The translations under genes and the position numbers were made by a program. 64,000 bases of DNA from an uncultured Bacteroidota bacterium (lineage in GTDB: Bacteria > Bacteroidota > Bacteroidia > Chitinophagales > Chitinophagaceae), in the NCBI GenBank assembly GCA_903906365.1, contig CAIVKC010000045.1:62001-126000 (forward strand), written 5' to 3'. The notes beneath the pieces were generated by a model. The model worked only from the letters and a program-made list of their open reading frames with translations. It was not told the origin of the DNA and made no database searches. How positions within the stretch are numbered: position 1 is the stretch's first letter; every line of letters begins with the position of its first letter. Positions 55,948 through 64,000 of this stretch are shown piece after piece.

Positions 55948-57615
55948 ATGAACCGCAGACACTTTATCAGACTCTCCTCATCCACGCTAACAGGCTTGCT
56001 GTTTACGGACTTCACCTCTTTTTCAGGTACCGGAGCGCTTCGCCCGGCGCTTCCCGCCCGGCTCTGGGTTACCCTGGATTCCGGCAGGCATGAACTTCAG
56101 TCCGCCGGAGCCAACAAATGGATATTTCAGGACGTAATTGCAGAGATGGATTATGCCGGGGATGCACTGCGGGTGAGGATTCAGTCCCCAGGGACTGCCC
56201 TTTTGGAGATTACGGCGCAATGGCCCCTGGCATCCGCGGAACCTGACACTGTACTGGGAGACCACTGGGAAAGGACCTATGGGGATGTTTCATTTCAGCC
56301 CCCGGTTTTTGACAGAAGATTGCCATGGTATTTTATAGGCACTTCGGCCCAGCAAGCCACCTGTTTTGGCGTTAGGACCGGATGCAGCACATTGTGTTAC
56401 TGGCAACTCGGGGCGGGGAGCATGCAGCTTACCATGGATACCAGAAGCGCCGGTATGGGTGTAGTCCTTGGAAACAGGGTTTTGCATTGCGCCGATATCA
56501 TTACCACCCGAACCCAGGGGCAGGAAAATGTCTTTGCAACTGCCAGGCGGTTTTGCGGCCTGATGAGCAGCAGCCCGAGGCTTCCCAAAGAGCCGGTATA
56601 TGGGATCAACGACTGGTATTTTGCCTATGGGAGAAATTCCACGGAACTCATCCTCAAACATACTTCCCTGCTGGCTGAGCTTGCCACAGACACCCATAAC
56701 CGCCCTTTTTCGGTGGTAGATGCAGGATGGGCCAAATATTCACCGCTTCAGCCCGATGACTGTTGCTGGGGTGACGATTTTTCCAGGCCAAACGCGCATT
56801 TTCAGGACATGGGTAAACTCGCCGGAGATATCCGCGGGCTGGGCATGAGACCTGGACTTTGGACCCGTCCGTTATCGGCAGCCCATGACGATCCGAAATC
56901 GCTGTTGCTGCCATCCATTCCTGGCAGGGATGACCCCAAAAGTCCAGTGCTGGATCCAACCATTGAAGAGAACCTGGCCCGCATTCAGCGGAATATTCAT
57001 GTCTACCGGCAATGGGGTTATGAAATGGTGAAACATGATTATTCCACCTATGATATAACGGGCAAATGGGGATTCCAGATGACGGGGGAAATTACCCAAC
57101 CAGGCTGGCAATTCCATGACCGCTCCAAAACCACCGCGGAGGTCGTGCTGCAATTGTACCAAAAGATCCGGGAAGCCGCAGGGGATATTTATCTCATAGG
57201 CTGCAATACCATCTCCCATCTGTCTGCCGGTATTTTTGAACTCAACCGAACCGGTGATGATACCAGTGGCAAGGAATGGGAGCGGACCAGGAAAATGGGG
57301 GTCAACACACTTGGTTTCCGGTTGGTTCAGCACCAGCATTTTTATTCCTGCGACGGCGACTGCGTCGGCCTCACCAGGGATGTCCCCTGGGAAAGAAACA
57401 AACAATGGATGCAATTGCTCTCCCAGAGCAGCGCCCCGCTGTTCATTTCCGCCCAGCCCGAGGCACTCGGGTCAGAGCAAAGGGTATTTATTAAGGATTG
57501 CTTCAGTCGGGCTGCCCGGCCAATGCCTGTAGCAGAGCCCCTGGACTGGCTGACCAATCCCTGGCCCAGAGAATGGCTCCTGGGTGGCATCAGGCAAAGT
57601 TTTGACTGGGGGTAG
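55948..57615 (+). CDS. GH36/GH27-like alpha-galactosidase-type enzyme, exported
   Basis: 555 residues. The N-terminus MNRRHFIRLSSSTLTGLLF is a Tat-like signal (RRHFIR). A beta-domain (about 35-220) precedes a TIM barrel: EPVYGINDWYFAYGRN, FSVVDAGWAKYSPLQ, GMRPGLWTRPL, YEMVKHDYSTYD with the expected nucleophile Asp364 in KHD, and ELNRTGDDTSGKEWERTRK with the probable acid/base at Asp437 or Asp438. This matches clan GH-D enzymes (melibiase-like). Substrate not determinable. It is followed by a convergent serine hydrolase. Confidence 0.85.
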   Translation: MNRRHFIRLSSSTLTGLLFTDFTSFSGTGALRPALPARLWVTLDSGRHELQSAGANKWIFQDVIAEMDYAGDALRVRIQSPGTALLEITAQWPLASAEPDTVLGDHWERTYGDVSFQPPVFDRRLPWYFIGTSAQQATCFGVRTGCSTLCYWQLGAGSMQLTMDTRSAGMGVVLGNRVLHCADIITTRTQGQENVFATARRFCGLMSSSPRLPKEPVYGINDWYFAYGRNSTELILKHTSLLAELATDTHNRPFSVVDAGWAKYSPLQPDDCCWGDDFSRPNAHFQDMGKLAGDIRGLGMRPGLWTRPLSAAHDDPKSLLLPSIPGRDDPKSPVLDPTIEENLARIQRNIHVYRQWGYEMVKHDYSTYDITGKWGFQMTGEITQPGWQFHDRSKTTAEVVLQLYQKIREAAGDIYLIGCNTISHLSAGIFELNRTGDDTSGKEWERTRKMGVNTLGFRLVQHQHFYSCDGDCVGLTRDVPWERNKQWMQLLSQSSAPLFISAQPEALGSEQRVFIKDCFSRAARPMPVAEPLDWLTNPWPREWLLGGIRQSFDWG

Positions 57616-57643
57616 GGTAGGACCTGGTGATTACAAGGGAAAA

Positions 57644-58537
57644 TCAGGGTACCATATAGTGGTAAACCATTTCTGATATCAATGCCAGCACTTCTTTGCT
57701 GCGCTGGTCATCCATGGATGTTTTGGAAAGCAATACCAACACATATTTGCGGCCGTCGGGTAAAAAGACCAGGCCCGAGTCGTGGTTGATCCCTTTTATC
57801 CAGCCTGTTTTATGGGCTACTTTCACACCCTTCGGCAGCCTGGCCGGAATCATTTCATTGAACTGCTGATCTTGGAGGATATCAATCATGGCCTGGGAGG
57901 CCCGGGCAGATACCAGTTTTTTTCGTCCCAATTTTTCAAACAAAATGGCCAGGTCCGCCGATGTGATGACATTGTTGAGTCCTTGCTGGAATGCCTTACC
58001 ATCCTCCACGCCGCGCAGCACTTTCATGTCATGTATCCCCATTTTTTGCAGGGATTGCGTGACTTTGCGTGCATCCACTTTGTCAATAAGCAGGTTGGTA
58101 GCAAAATTACTGCTGGCCGTAATCATCAGGTACATCAGCTGGCTAATGGTACGTTTTTCTCCAAGATGTCTGTACAGACTGGTTTCACTGTCATCGGCCG
58201 AATCAAGTCGGTAAGGGGAACCGTCGACAATGCTCTTAAATTCACTGTTCAGTTCCAAGGAATCGGAAAGTTTGATTTTACCCTGTCCGGCCTGTTTGAA
58301 AATCTCAGCCAGTACGGCCGTTTTCATGGTGCTTGCCGCATGAAAAACCACCCCTTCGTTGATATCCAGTTTTTCGGTGCCCGATAGGTTTCTAAAGGAC
58401 AGGGCAAATATCCCTTCCTGGGCGGAAATCAGGCTGTCCAGGGAATATCTTAGTTTTTGTAGTCTGCCAACGGACTGGGCATTATTGGGCAAGTAAATTA
58501 CGCAAATGGCCATAACCAGGAAGAATCGGTTCATCAT
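57644..58537 (-). CDS. Class A beta-lactamase-fold serine hydrolase
   Basis: 297 residues, signal peptide MMNRFFLVMAICVIYLPNNAQS. Motifs: nucleophile box Ser69-Thr-Met-Lys72 in FHAASTMKTAV, a second box at ITASSNFATNLL (SSN where class A enzymes have SDN), and KTG in VAHKTGWIKGI. The omega-loop region RGVEDGKAFQQGLNN does not fit the classical ExxLN exactly: a Gln is at the position by simple spacing, though the Glu of GVED may serve instead. It may be a true beta-lactamase or a related esterase/peptidase; resistance should not be assumed. Confidence 0.83.
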   Translation of the reverse strand: MMNRFFLVMAICVIYLPNNAQSVGRLQKLRYSLDSLISAQEGIFALSFRNLSGTEKLDINEGVVFHAASTMKTAVLAEIFKQAGQGKIKLSDSLELNSEFKSIVDGSPYRLDSADDSETSLYRHLGEKRTISQLMYLMITASSNFATNLLIDKVDARKVTQSLQKMGIHDMKVLRGVEDGKAFQQGLNNVITSADLAILFEKLGRKKLVSARASQAMIDILQDQQFNEMIPARLPKGVKVAHKTGWIKGINHDSGLVFLPDGRKYVLVLLSKTSMDDQRSKEVLALISEMVYHYMVP

Positions 58538-58620
58538 AACGGGAAGTTGAAGCCTGAAAATACATCATTATGGGCAAGGCCGGAGCGGAAAGGGGCGGGA
58601 ATGAAGGACGGACCTCATTA

Positions 58621-58656
58621 AAAAATTAAGGGTTGGCTTTGAAAGCCAACCCTTAA
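58621..58656 (-). terminator. Terminator of the cold-shock gene
   Basis: TTAAGGGTTGGCTTT (58626-58640) pairs with AAAGCCAACCCTTAA (58642-58656); the 15-base arms are perfect, with a minimal loop. On the minus strand it is followed by a T-run. Confidence 0.8.
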
Positions 58657-58688
58657 GCATGTTGAAAAGAGATCAGATGTATGAACTA

Positions 58689-58889
58689 CTAGATCAATTT
58701 TACGTTTACGGCATTCAGGCCTTTTTTTCCGTTCTGGAGATCGAATTCGACATGGTCATTTTCTTTGACCTGGTCAATCAATCCACTTGCATGAACAAAA
58801 GTTTCTTTGTTGGAATCATCGTGCTTGATGAAGCCGAATCCTTTGTCTGCGTTGAAAAATTTTACGGTGCCTGTTGTTTTTGTGCTCAT
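58689..58889 (-). CDS. Cold-shock domain protein
   Basis: 66-residue single cold-shock domain. RNA-binding motifs RNP1 (DKGFGFIKHDD) and RNP2 (KETFVHASGLI) are intact; the end is NGKKGLNAVNVKLI. It is an OB-fold RNA/single-stranded DNA chaperone. CspA-like; which paralogue cannot be told. It has a 200-base upstream region consistent with a cold-shock leader but no specific element is demonstrated. Confidence 0.95.
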   Translation of the reverse strand: MSTKTTGTVKFFNADKGFGFIKHDDSNKETFVHASGLIDQVKENDHVEFDLQNGKKGLNAVNVKLI

Positions 58890-59119
58890 TGTTAAATTGT
58901 ATTGATAATAAAATAATAGCGCAAATTACATTTTTTTTTGTTAGAAAGATATTAATGTTTACCAGTAGAGTCCGGCCAGTGGCCGGTTATCAGCTAATGC
59001 CATGAAAATCATCGCTTCACAGACCAAAGGTTTCCCCCATTGCGGTGATTAATCCATTTTACGGGGATTTTTTCATGAGGGTTTTCACTAACTTACCCCT
59101 AAAATCTAAACGACCTGTT

Positions 59120-60655
59120 ATGTATAATCAATTGTCCATCCGTTACACAACCTTTTTTGCGGCGACCCTGCTGGCAGTCTCCCTGCAGGCTCAGGTCACT
59201 AACCCCGCTGCAGATTCTGCCGCTGCCTCCAGAGAGAAAGCCGAAAAATCGGTTACCCACCACAGTGCCAAAATTGAAGGCAAGATGCTCAATTATACGG
59301 CCACAGCAGGTACGTTGTTACTGAAAAATGAAAAGGATGAATCCATTGCACTCTATGGATATACTGCCTATACCCGGGACGCAGAAGCAGATGCTTCCAA
59401 AAGACCCGTCACCTTCGTATATAATGGCGGACCGGGATCCTCTTCGGTATGGCTTCACATGGGAGCTGTCGGACCGCGCAGGGTAGTGGTCAATGACCCG
59501 GAGGTGAATCCGCCCCCACCTTACAAGTTGGAAGACAATGGCAGCTCGATCCTGGATGTGACCGATATCGTCCTGGTCGATCCGGTGGGAACCGGTCTCA
59601 GTCATGCCGTGGGAAAGGGTAAGGGAAAGGACTTTTGGGGAGTAGACCAGGACATTCAATCTGTCAGCCAGTTCATCAAACAATATGTTACTGAAAATGA
59701 CCGCTGGAACTCTCCCAAATACCTGCTTGGGGAAAGTTATGGAACCATGCGGTCGGCCGGTGTCGTAGATTACCTGCAGGAGAATATGGGAATGACCATA
59801 AATGGCGTGATCCTGGTTTCTGCCGTGCTGGATTTACGGACCCTGACCTTCCAGAAATGTGATGATATCTCCTATGTACTTCACCTGCCCACTTATGCAG
59901 CCATCGCCTGGTACCATAACAAACTGGCCAGTAAACCAGCCAGCCTGGAAGCCTTCTTAAAAGAGGTGCGTGAATTTGCCGCCGGTCCCTACAGCGCGGC
60001 TCTTTTCAAGGGCGACCGGCTGGAAGCTGGGGAAAAGGAACAGGTATTGGCCAAACTTTCCGCCTGTACGGGCCTGAGCCGTGAATATCTGACGAAGGCC
60101 AACCTGCGGGTAAGCGAACCGCAGTTCACCCAGGAGCTGCTCCGGGGCGAACACCAGACCGTAGGGCGCCTGGACGGCCGGTACAAAAACATCAACCAGG
60201 ACCTGCTGAGTGAATTCAGCCAGTATGATCCACAAAGTACAGCCATCAGCCCGGCCTATACGGCAACTTTCATGAACTATTATTATGGAGATCTAAAGGT
60301 AAACAAGAACAACAACTACCATATCAATGCTTATGGGGCCGAAGGTTTTGACTGGGACTGGAAACGCAAGGGCAGTGAAGGTTTCCCCAATTCTCCCAAT
60401 ACCGGTGTCGATATGGCAGATGCCATGTCCAAGAATCCCCACCTGAAAATTTTGGTACTGAACGGTTACTATGACCTGGCGACGCCTTTCTATGCGGTAG
60501 AAGTGACCATGGATCACCTGGGACTAGAAAAAAACATCAAAGCCAATATTTCCATGAAATATTTTGAGGCAGGCCATATGATGTATGTCAACCCGGTATG
60601 CCTGGCGGCTTTTAAAAAGGAAGTGGCCGGATTCATACTGGAAAACAGTAAATAG
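59120..60655 (+). CDS. S10-family serine carboxypeptidase, exported
   Basis: 511 residues starting MYNQLSIRYTTFFAATLLAVSLQAQ. Alpha/beta-hydrolase of the S10 family: oxyanion motif YNGGPGSSSVWLHMGAVGPR, catalytic Ser206 in LLGESYGTMRSA, Asp in VLNGYYDLATPFYA, His in FEAGHMMYVNP. Probably periplasmic C-terminal exopeptidase. An upstream in-frame ATG at 59045 is not used: the signal peptide begins at 59120. Confidence 0.94.
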   Translation: MYNQLSIRYTTFFAATLLAVSLQAQVTNPAADSAAASREKAEKSVTHHSAKIEGKMLNYTATAGTLLLKNEKDESIALYGYTAYTRDAEADASKRPVTFVYNGGPGSSSVWLHMGAVGPRRVVVNDPEVNPPPPYKLEDNGSSILDVTDIVLVDPVGTGLSHAVGKGKGKDFWGVDQDIQSVSQFIKQYVTENDRWNSPKYLLGESYGTMRSAGVVDYLQENMGMTINGVILVSAVLDLRTLTFQKCDDISYVLHLPTYAAIAWYHNKLASKPASLEAFLKEVREFAAGPYSAALFKGDRLEAGEKEQVLAKLSACTGLSREYLTKANLRVSEPQFTQELLRGEHQTVGRLDGRYKNINQDLLSEFSQYDPQSTAISPAYTATFMNYYYGDLKVNKNNNYHINAYGAEGFDWDWKRKGSEGFPNSPNTGVDMADAMSKNPHLKILVLNGYYDLATPFYAVEVTMDHLGLEKNIKANISMKYFEAGHMMYVNPVCLAAFKKEVAGFILENSK

Positions 60656-60708
60656 CCTCCAGGGGTTACATCGGGTCTGGGACTAGCCGCATGCGGGATC
60701 TGTTATAG

Positions 60709-61359
60709 TTATTTTGATACAAAATAGATCAGCAGGCTCAACAGGAGGGTGGCCAGCAGGATGAAAAGGAACTGCCAGGACTGCCATTGCTGTTTTTTCC
60801 TGCATGCTGAAAGTTGTTGATCAATGCGTTCTATCATGAGCTGATCATTACCGGCAGCCTGTTTCAGCCGTTGGGCGAGTCGGGTGAAAAGCTGGGGATT
60901 CAGGAGTTGGGATGAAGCCAGGATGTTTTCAATGATGCTGCGGTTCATGTCCTGGTCCCTGAATTGCGCCAGTATGTTCAGGTTATGTTCGGAAAGCACT
61001 TCACATAACTGGAAATAAAGCGCTTCCTGGTTCATCCGGAAGATATCAACGGTTTCCATATACTCCCGGACTGCGAGGGCTGCAGCAAATATCACCTGCG
61101 GGGAAAAGGCCAGGCTGCTGTACTTTTTTCCACTGACCCGCTGGTGCCACCTGCGATAGTTATAGGTTTCTCTTTGCTGGGAATCGGAGAGTATTTCATA
61201 GGCTTCCCGTACCTCCTTAAAATAGGCATCCGATCCCGGATTTTCGGGGTTTTTATCCGGGTGATATCGATGGGCCAGTCTGCGGAAGGATTGGCGGATC
61301 TCCTGCAGGGTGGCAGTGGGGGGAACCTCCAGTATTTTATAGTAATCTTTCAGGATCAT
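60709..61359 (-). CDS. J-domain protein with C-terminal membrane anchor
   Basis: 216 residues starting MILKDYYKILEVPPTATLQ. The J domain occupies residues 5-70 with the catalytic HPD in HRYHPDKNPENP and the QRETYNYRR end. The middle is helical; the last 22 residues (WQFLFILLATLLLSLLIYF) are a membrane helix at the very C-terminus. It would present the J domain on the cytosolic face of the membrane and stimulate DnaK there. A frame upstream to 61518 was rejected because the J domain starts at 61359. Confidence 0.9.
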   Translation of the reverse strand: MILKDYYKILEVPPTATLQEIRQSFRRLAHRYHPDKNPENPGSDAYFKEVREAYEILSDSQQRETYNYRRWHQRVSGKKYSSLAFSPQVIFAAALAVREYMETVDIFRMNQEALYFQLCEVLSEHNLNILAQFRDQDMNRSIIENILASSQLLNPQLFTRLAQRLKQAAGNDQLMIERIDQQLSACRKKQQWQSWQFLFILLATLLLSLLIYFVSK

Positions 61360-61535
61360 GACAAAGGGAACCGGATGCGAAAGTAAGCTCAAAACCGCAT
61401 AGATACTACCGCGACTGGCGGGACCCGTCAATTTTTTGACCCCTGCCTGACTGCGGTTCGGCTGATTTATTTTATTTTTACCGGTGAAAGGGTTTGTCCC
61501 ATTGTTGTAATTCTGCAAAAAACATCCATATCAAT

Positions 61536-62402
61536 ATGAAAAAGACAATCTGTCTAACGTTTGTGCTTATGGCAGTCTATTTGATCCCCTGCCAGTCCAG
61601 CCCGGGTCCAGCCAAAGCCAGGCTTGGACAAAATACGCTTCCCAAAAGCATTGCACGCAAGGCATTGGTTGGCAACCAATCTGTTAAAGCATCCTTTCCA
61701 GCGGGTCCGGCCGAGATCCTCTCCCGTAAACAGGTACCCATCCTCTGTTATCACCAAATCAGGGATTACAGGCCTTCAGATTCAAAATCGGCCCGGGATT
61801 ATATCGTGCCGGTAGCCGTATTCCAGGCGCAGATGAAAATGCTCGCAGACAGCGGCTACCATACCATACTGCCCGACCAGTTATATGATTATCTCACCCA
61901 AAATAAGCCCCTTCCCAGTCGGCCGGTGATGCTCACCTTTGATGATACCGATTATGGCCAGTATACCGAAGGTTTGCCCGTGTTAAAGAAATACGGCTTC
62001 AAAGGCGTATTTTTCATTATGACGGTTTCTATTAACAGGCCTCATTATATGACCAGCGCCCAGATTCGTGAAATCAGTGATGCGGGCAATGTGATCGGAT
62101 CTCATACCTGGGATCACCATAACGTGAAAAAATACCAGGGAAAGGATTGGGAAATCCAGCTGGATAAGCCCACCAGGCAGTTGGAGTCCATAACCGGCAA
62201 ACCCATCCGTTATTTTGCCTATCCATTCGGACTGTGGAACAAGCAGGCAATTCCGGAGCTGAAGAAAAGGAAATTTCTGGCCGCCTTCCAGCTGATTACA
62301 AAAAGGGATGATCAGGAACCCCTCTATACCATACGGCGCATGATCGTCCCCGGTACCTGGAGCATCCCGACCCTTTACCATTCCATGAACCGGAATTTCT
62401 AG
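61536..62402 (+). CDS. Exported polysaccharide deacetylase (CE4)
   Basis: 288 residues, signal peptide MKKTICLTFVLMAVYLIPC (possibly a lipobox at LIPC). NodB-type catalytic core: MLTFDDTDYGQ (TFDD, metal and base), SHTWDHHNVKK (His-x-x-x-His metal site), and RYFAYPFGLWNKQA (AYPFG active-site strand). Deacetylates N- or O-acetylated sugars, e.g. peptidoglycan, chitin oligosaccharides or exopolysaccharide. Divergent from the J-domain gene, with about 175 bases between. Confidence 0.93.
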   Translation: MKKTICLTFVLMAVYLIPCQSSPGPAKARLGQNTLPKSIARKALVGNQSVKASFPAGPAEILSRKQVPILCYHQIRDYRPSDSKSARDYIVPVAVFQAQMKMLADSGYHTILPDQLYDYLTQNKPLPSRPVMLTFDDTDYGQYTEGLPVLKKYGFKGVFFIMTVSINRPHYMTSAQIREISDAGNVIGSHTWDHHNVKKYQGKDWEIQLDKPTRQLESITGKPIRYFAYPFGLWNKQAIPELKKRKFLAAFQLITKRDDQEPLYTIRRMIVPGTWSIPTLYHSMNRNF

Positions 62403-62920
62403 ATAAGGGGGAAATAATTGCAGATGACCCATTGCTAAGAGGATGACCAGCTGTTCCATTGCTGCGGCAATTCTATTTTTAGACCAGTTTGCCTAGGACC
62501 GCCAGAAAGCAGGTCAGCAGATTATTGAGCCTGCGTAAAATCCCAGGCCGGCACCACCCAGGTTGCCGGAGCTGTCCTGAAACGAAGGCTTTCCCTGGAT
62601 GCCTGTTTCATCCGGGGGATATTGGTCTACAGGAAGGGTACCATATTACCCCGAATCCAGGTCCTGTGCCGGGGGGTAGGATAATGGCCGACTATTTTTT
62701 TTATTGGGTTAGGCGCAGCGCCCCTTCAACTGGAGCGGCAGAGAGCCTGTTTCATCCCATACAACCAGGATGAGAACCTTGAAGCTGGTTTAATGGCCCG
62801 GGATTTGTGCGGAAAGGTGCTGATTGCAGAAACTGTTTTGTATAAAGTATCTAACTTTGAAACCCGAATGGTCTGGAGGGACCAGGTATATATTTTTTAA
62901 TTAATATTTAAACATATATC
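62403..62920. other. Intergenic; contains a promoter for the next gene
   Basis: 518 bases. A plus-strand frame of 94 codons (62489-62773) has low-complexity Pro/Arg/Gly composition and no recognisable homology. The one supported feature is a -7 element TAACTTTG at 62852-62859. Confidence 0.45.
62852..62859 (+). promoter_or_regulatory. -7 element for the DUF4399 gene
   Basis: TAACTTTG, an exact TAnnTTTG match, 62 bases before the ATG at 62921; no -33 TTG at good spacing. Confidence 0.4.
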
Positions 62921-63427
62921 ATGCGAACGATCAAATTCATCCCCTGCATTTTACTAGTAGGATTTGCAGCCTGCAACAACGCCAGTGAAAAAAAGGAAGT
63001 TTCAGCCGATACGACCGCCTCGGCTGCGACAGCGGACAGCAGCCATAAAATGGCAGAGCCCGTCATTGCCCCCCTGCCCGATGTTCCTGCAGGAGCCAAA
63101 GTGTTTTTTAAGAACCTGAAAAACGGCCAGACAGTAACCTCCCCCGTTAAAGTGGAAATGGGTGTGGAAGGCATTAAGTTAGATACGGCCGGAGCTGTGG
63201 TAGCCGGATCCGGGCATCACCATCTCCTCATCGATGCGGGTGATTCCATAGCGGCCGGGACTGTGGTTCCCAAAGACTCCACGCATCTTCATTTTGGTAA
63301 AGCACAGTCTGTGGCGGAGGTAAAACTTGCCCCGGGTGAGCATAACCTTACCCTGCAGTTTGCCGATGGTATCCATCGTTCTTATGGCTCCAAACTGACT
63401 TCCACGGTAAAGATTAAAGTGAAATAA
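62921..63427 (+). CDS. DUF4399 lipoprotein
   Basis: 168 residues: lipoprotein signal MRTIKFIPCILLVGFAACNN (lipobox FAAC), a Ser/Ala/Thr/Glu linker (about 22-50), and a DUF4399 beta-sandwich (about 55-168) with AKVFFKNLKNGQTVTSPVKV, GSGHHHLLIDAG, KDSTHLHFGKAQSVAEVKL and GEHNLTLQFADGIH. The His-rich HHHLLID and HLHFG are conserved in this family and might bind metal; function unproved. Confidence 0.9.
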   Translation: MRTIKFIPCILLVGFAACNNASEKKEVSADTTASAATADSSHKMAEPVIAPLPDVPAGAKVFFKNLKNGQTVTSPVKVEMGVEGIKLDTAGAVVAGSGHHHLLIDAGDSIAAGTVVPKDSTHLHFGKAQSVAEVKLAPGEHNLTLQFADGIHRSYGSKLTSTVKIKVK

Positions 63428-63453
63428 TCGGATTTCCCCGCTGGATATTATTC

Positions 63454-63501
63454 CCCGTTACCCGGGTTCCCAATAATGGGATCCGGGTAACGGGATTTTT
63501 T
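63454..63501 (+). terminator. Terminator after the DUF4399 gene
   Basis: CCCGTTACCCGG (63454-63465) pairs with CCGGGTAACGGG (63483-63494), with a 17-base loop and a T-run 63496-63501. Confidence 0.8.
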
Positions 63502-63593
63502 GCCATTCCAACCCCTGGTCTAAACAGGGCATGCTGCCGCAAATGAATGGTAATTCTACAAAACAGGGCCCTGCCGGACGGCCAGATAAATTA

Positions 63594-64000
63594 TTACCGG
63601 CTGCTCAGCAACTGAAGGATCAACCGGCGCTTTTGCCGGAAGCTTTTGATATCCAAATCGTATTTACTGAATTCATATACTTCCTGGCGGCAAAGTTCCC
63701 TGGCAATGTCCGGTTTTTTCTGTTCAAGCATTTTCAGGAGCTCATAATCCACGATGCCGTCCCGCATTGCTTCGAGCCTGATGGAACTTAAGATCTTACC
63801 ATTTCCCGGATAGGTGATGAAGGCATCTCCCCCGGGCATGATATTGCCCGCTTCGGGAATAATACCAGCAGTCTCTTCCAGGCAATTGTCGCTCCAAAAA
63901 TCCCAGCCCCAGTGCAGGTAGCCGGTAGCCCCAAAACGGAAATTGATCCAGTGCAGCAGCCTGGTCTTAATCAAAGGCTGTTCAATGAAACGGTTTGCGT
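63594..64000 (-). CDS. DUF4091-type protein, partial at window edge
   Basis: The C-terminal 135 residues of a longer protein; the frame remains open to the window end with no stop. The segment RLLHWINFRFGATGYLHWGWDFWS followed by FITYPGNGKILSSIRLEAMRDG and IVDYELLKMLEQ is the characteristic DUF4091/glycoside-hydrolase-like C-terminal region that follows a TIM barrel in GH123-type or related exported enzymes. Whole gene start lies beyond 64000. Confidence 0.8.
   Translation of the reverse strand, partial: ANRFIEQPLIKTRLLHWINFRFGATGYLHWGWDFWSDNCLEETAGIIPEAGNIMPGGDAFITYPGNGKILSSIRLEAMRDGIVDYELLKMLEQKKPDIARELCRQEVYEFSKYDLDIKSFRQKRRLILQLLSSR

Noticed and set aside
57644-58537. Calling the gene an antibiotic-resistance beta-lactamase
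   Set aside because: SDN is SSN and the omega-loop general base is ambiguous, so only the fold is supported.
62489-62773. A 94-codon plus-strand frame in the intergenic region before DUF4399
   Set aside because: Composition is Pro/Arg/Gly-biased, there is no promoter or family resemblance, and it looks like random open frame.

Overview
The window looks like a chromosomal segment of a Bacteroidota bacterium, most probably a member of the Chitinophagaceae or a close relative. The evidence is a type IX secretion C-terminal sorting domain, TonB-dependent receptor architecture with a CarboxypepD_reg domain, many small lipoproteins, DUF4139/DUF4197/DUF4399/DUF6515-type proteins, almost no Shine-Dalgarno sequences, and repeated matches to the Bacteroidota -7 promoter element TAnnTTTG. 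I saw no rRNA, tRNA, CRISPR array, phage, transposase or defence system.

Layout. 0.2-8.6 kb: TonB-dependent receptor, rpe, a TPR lipoprotein, a TolB-like propeller, a small membrane protein, a Tat-exported HisC-like aminotransferase, a YtxH protein and a phosphodiesterase. 8.7-10.5 kb: a 41-residue small ORF with its own promoter, homogentisate dioxygenase, and an unknown 131-residue protein. 10.7-14.6 kb: the alpha ribosomal operon (infA, rpmJ, rpsM, rpsK, rpsD, rpoA, rplQ), followed by carA and aroQ. 16.3-23.5 kb: a parvulin-type protein, a YwqK-like protein, icd, a Crp/Fnr regulator, and a manganese unit in which a DtxR/MntR-type regulator overlaps an Nramp transporter fused to a universal stress domain, with a 16-bp palindrome just upstream.

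23.7-46.5 kb is mostly single-gene metabolic and envelope functions: a short alpha-glucan phosphorylase lacking the usual PLP lysine, a DUF4139 protein with a SusC-plug-like insert, FKBP, thioesterase, a TonB C-terminal protein with YwqK repeats, a PQQ dehydrogenase with an internal cytochrome c, an ABC-F ATPase, an M28 peptidase, an RlmK-like methyltransferase, an MFS transporter, an exported class II cyclic-nucleotide phosphodiesterase, cytochrome c, YceI, GNAT, and a lactonase-type propeller. 46.5-50.2 kb is visibly AT-richer and carries a decayed secreted-protein gene, a T9SS cargo protein and a long gene-free stretch. 50.2-64 kb: katG, several exported carbohydrate-active enzymes (GH63-like, GH36-like, polysaccharide deacetylase, partial DUF4091), a beta-lactamase-fold serine hydrolase, a cold-shock protein, an S10 peptidase and a tail-anchored J-domain protein.

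The genes do not form one large system. The clearest functional units are the alpha operon, the mntR-mntH pair, and a loose cluster of exported glycan enzymes at the right end. Most other genes are single transcription units bounded by clear intrinsic terminators. The best leads for something unusual are the phosphorylase with the substituted lysine, the DUF4139/plug chimera, the regulated Nramp-Usp fusion, the small ORF at 8711, and the near-leaderless promoters.
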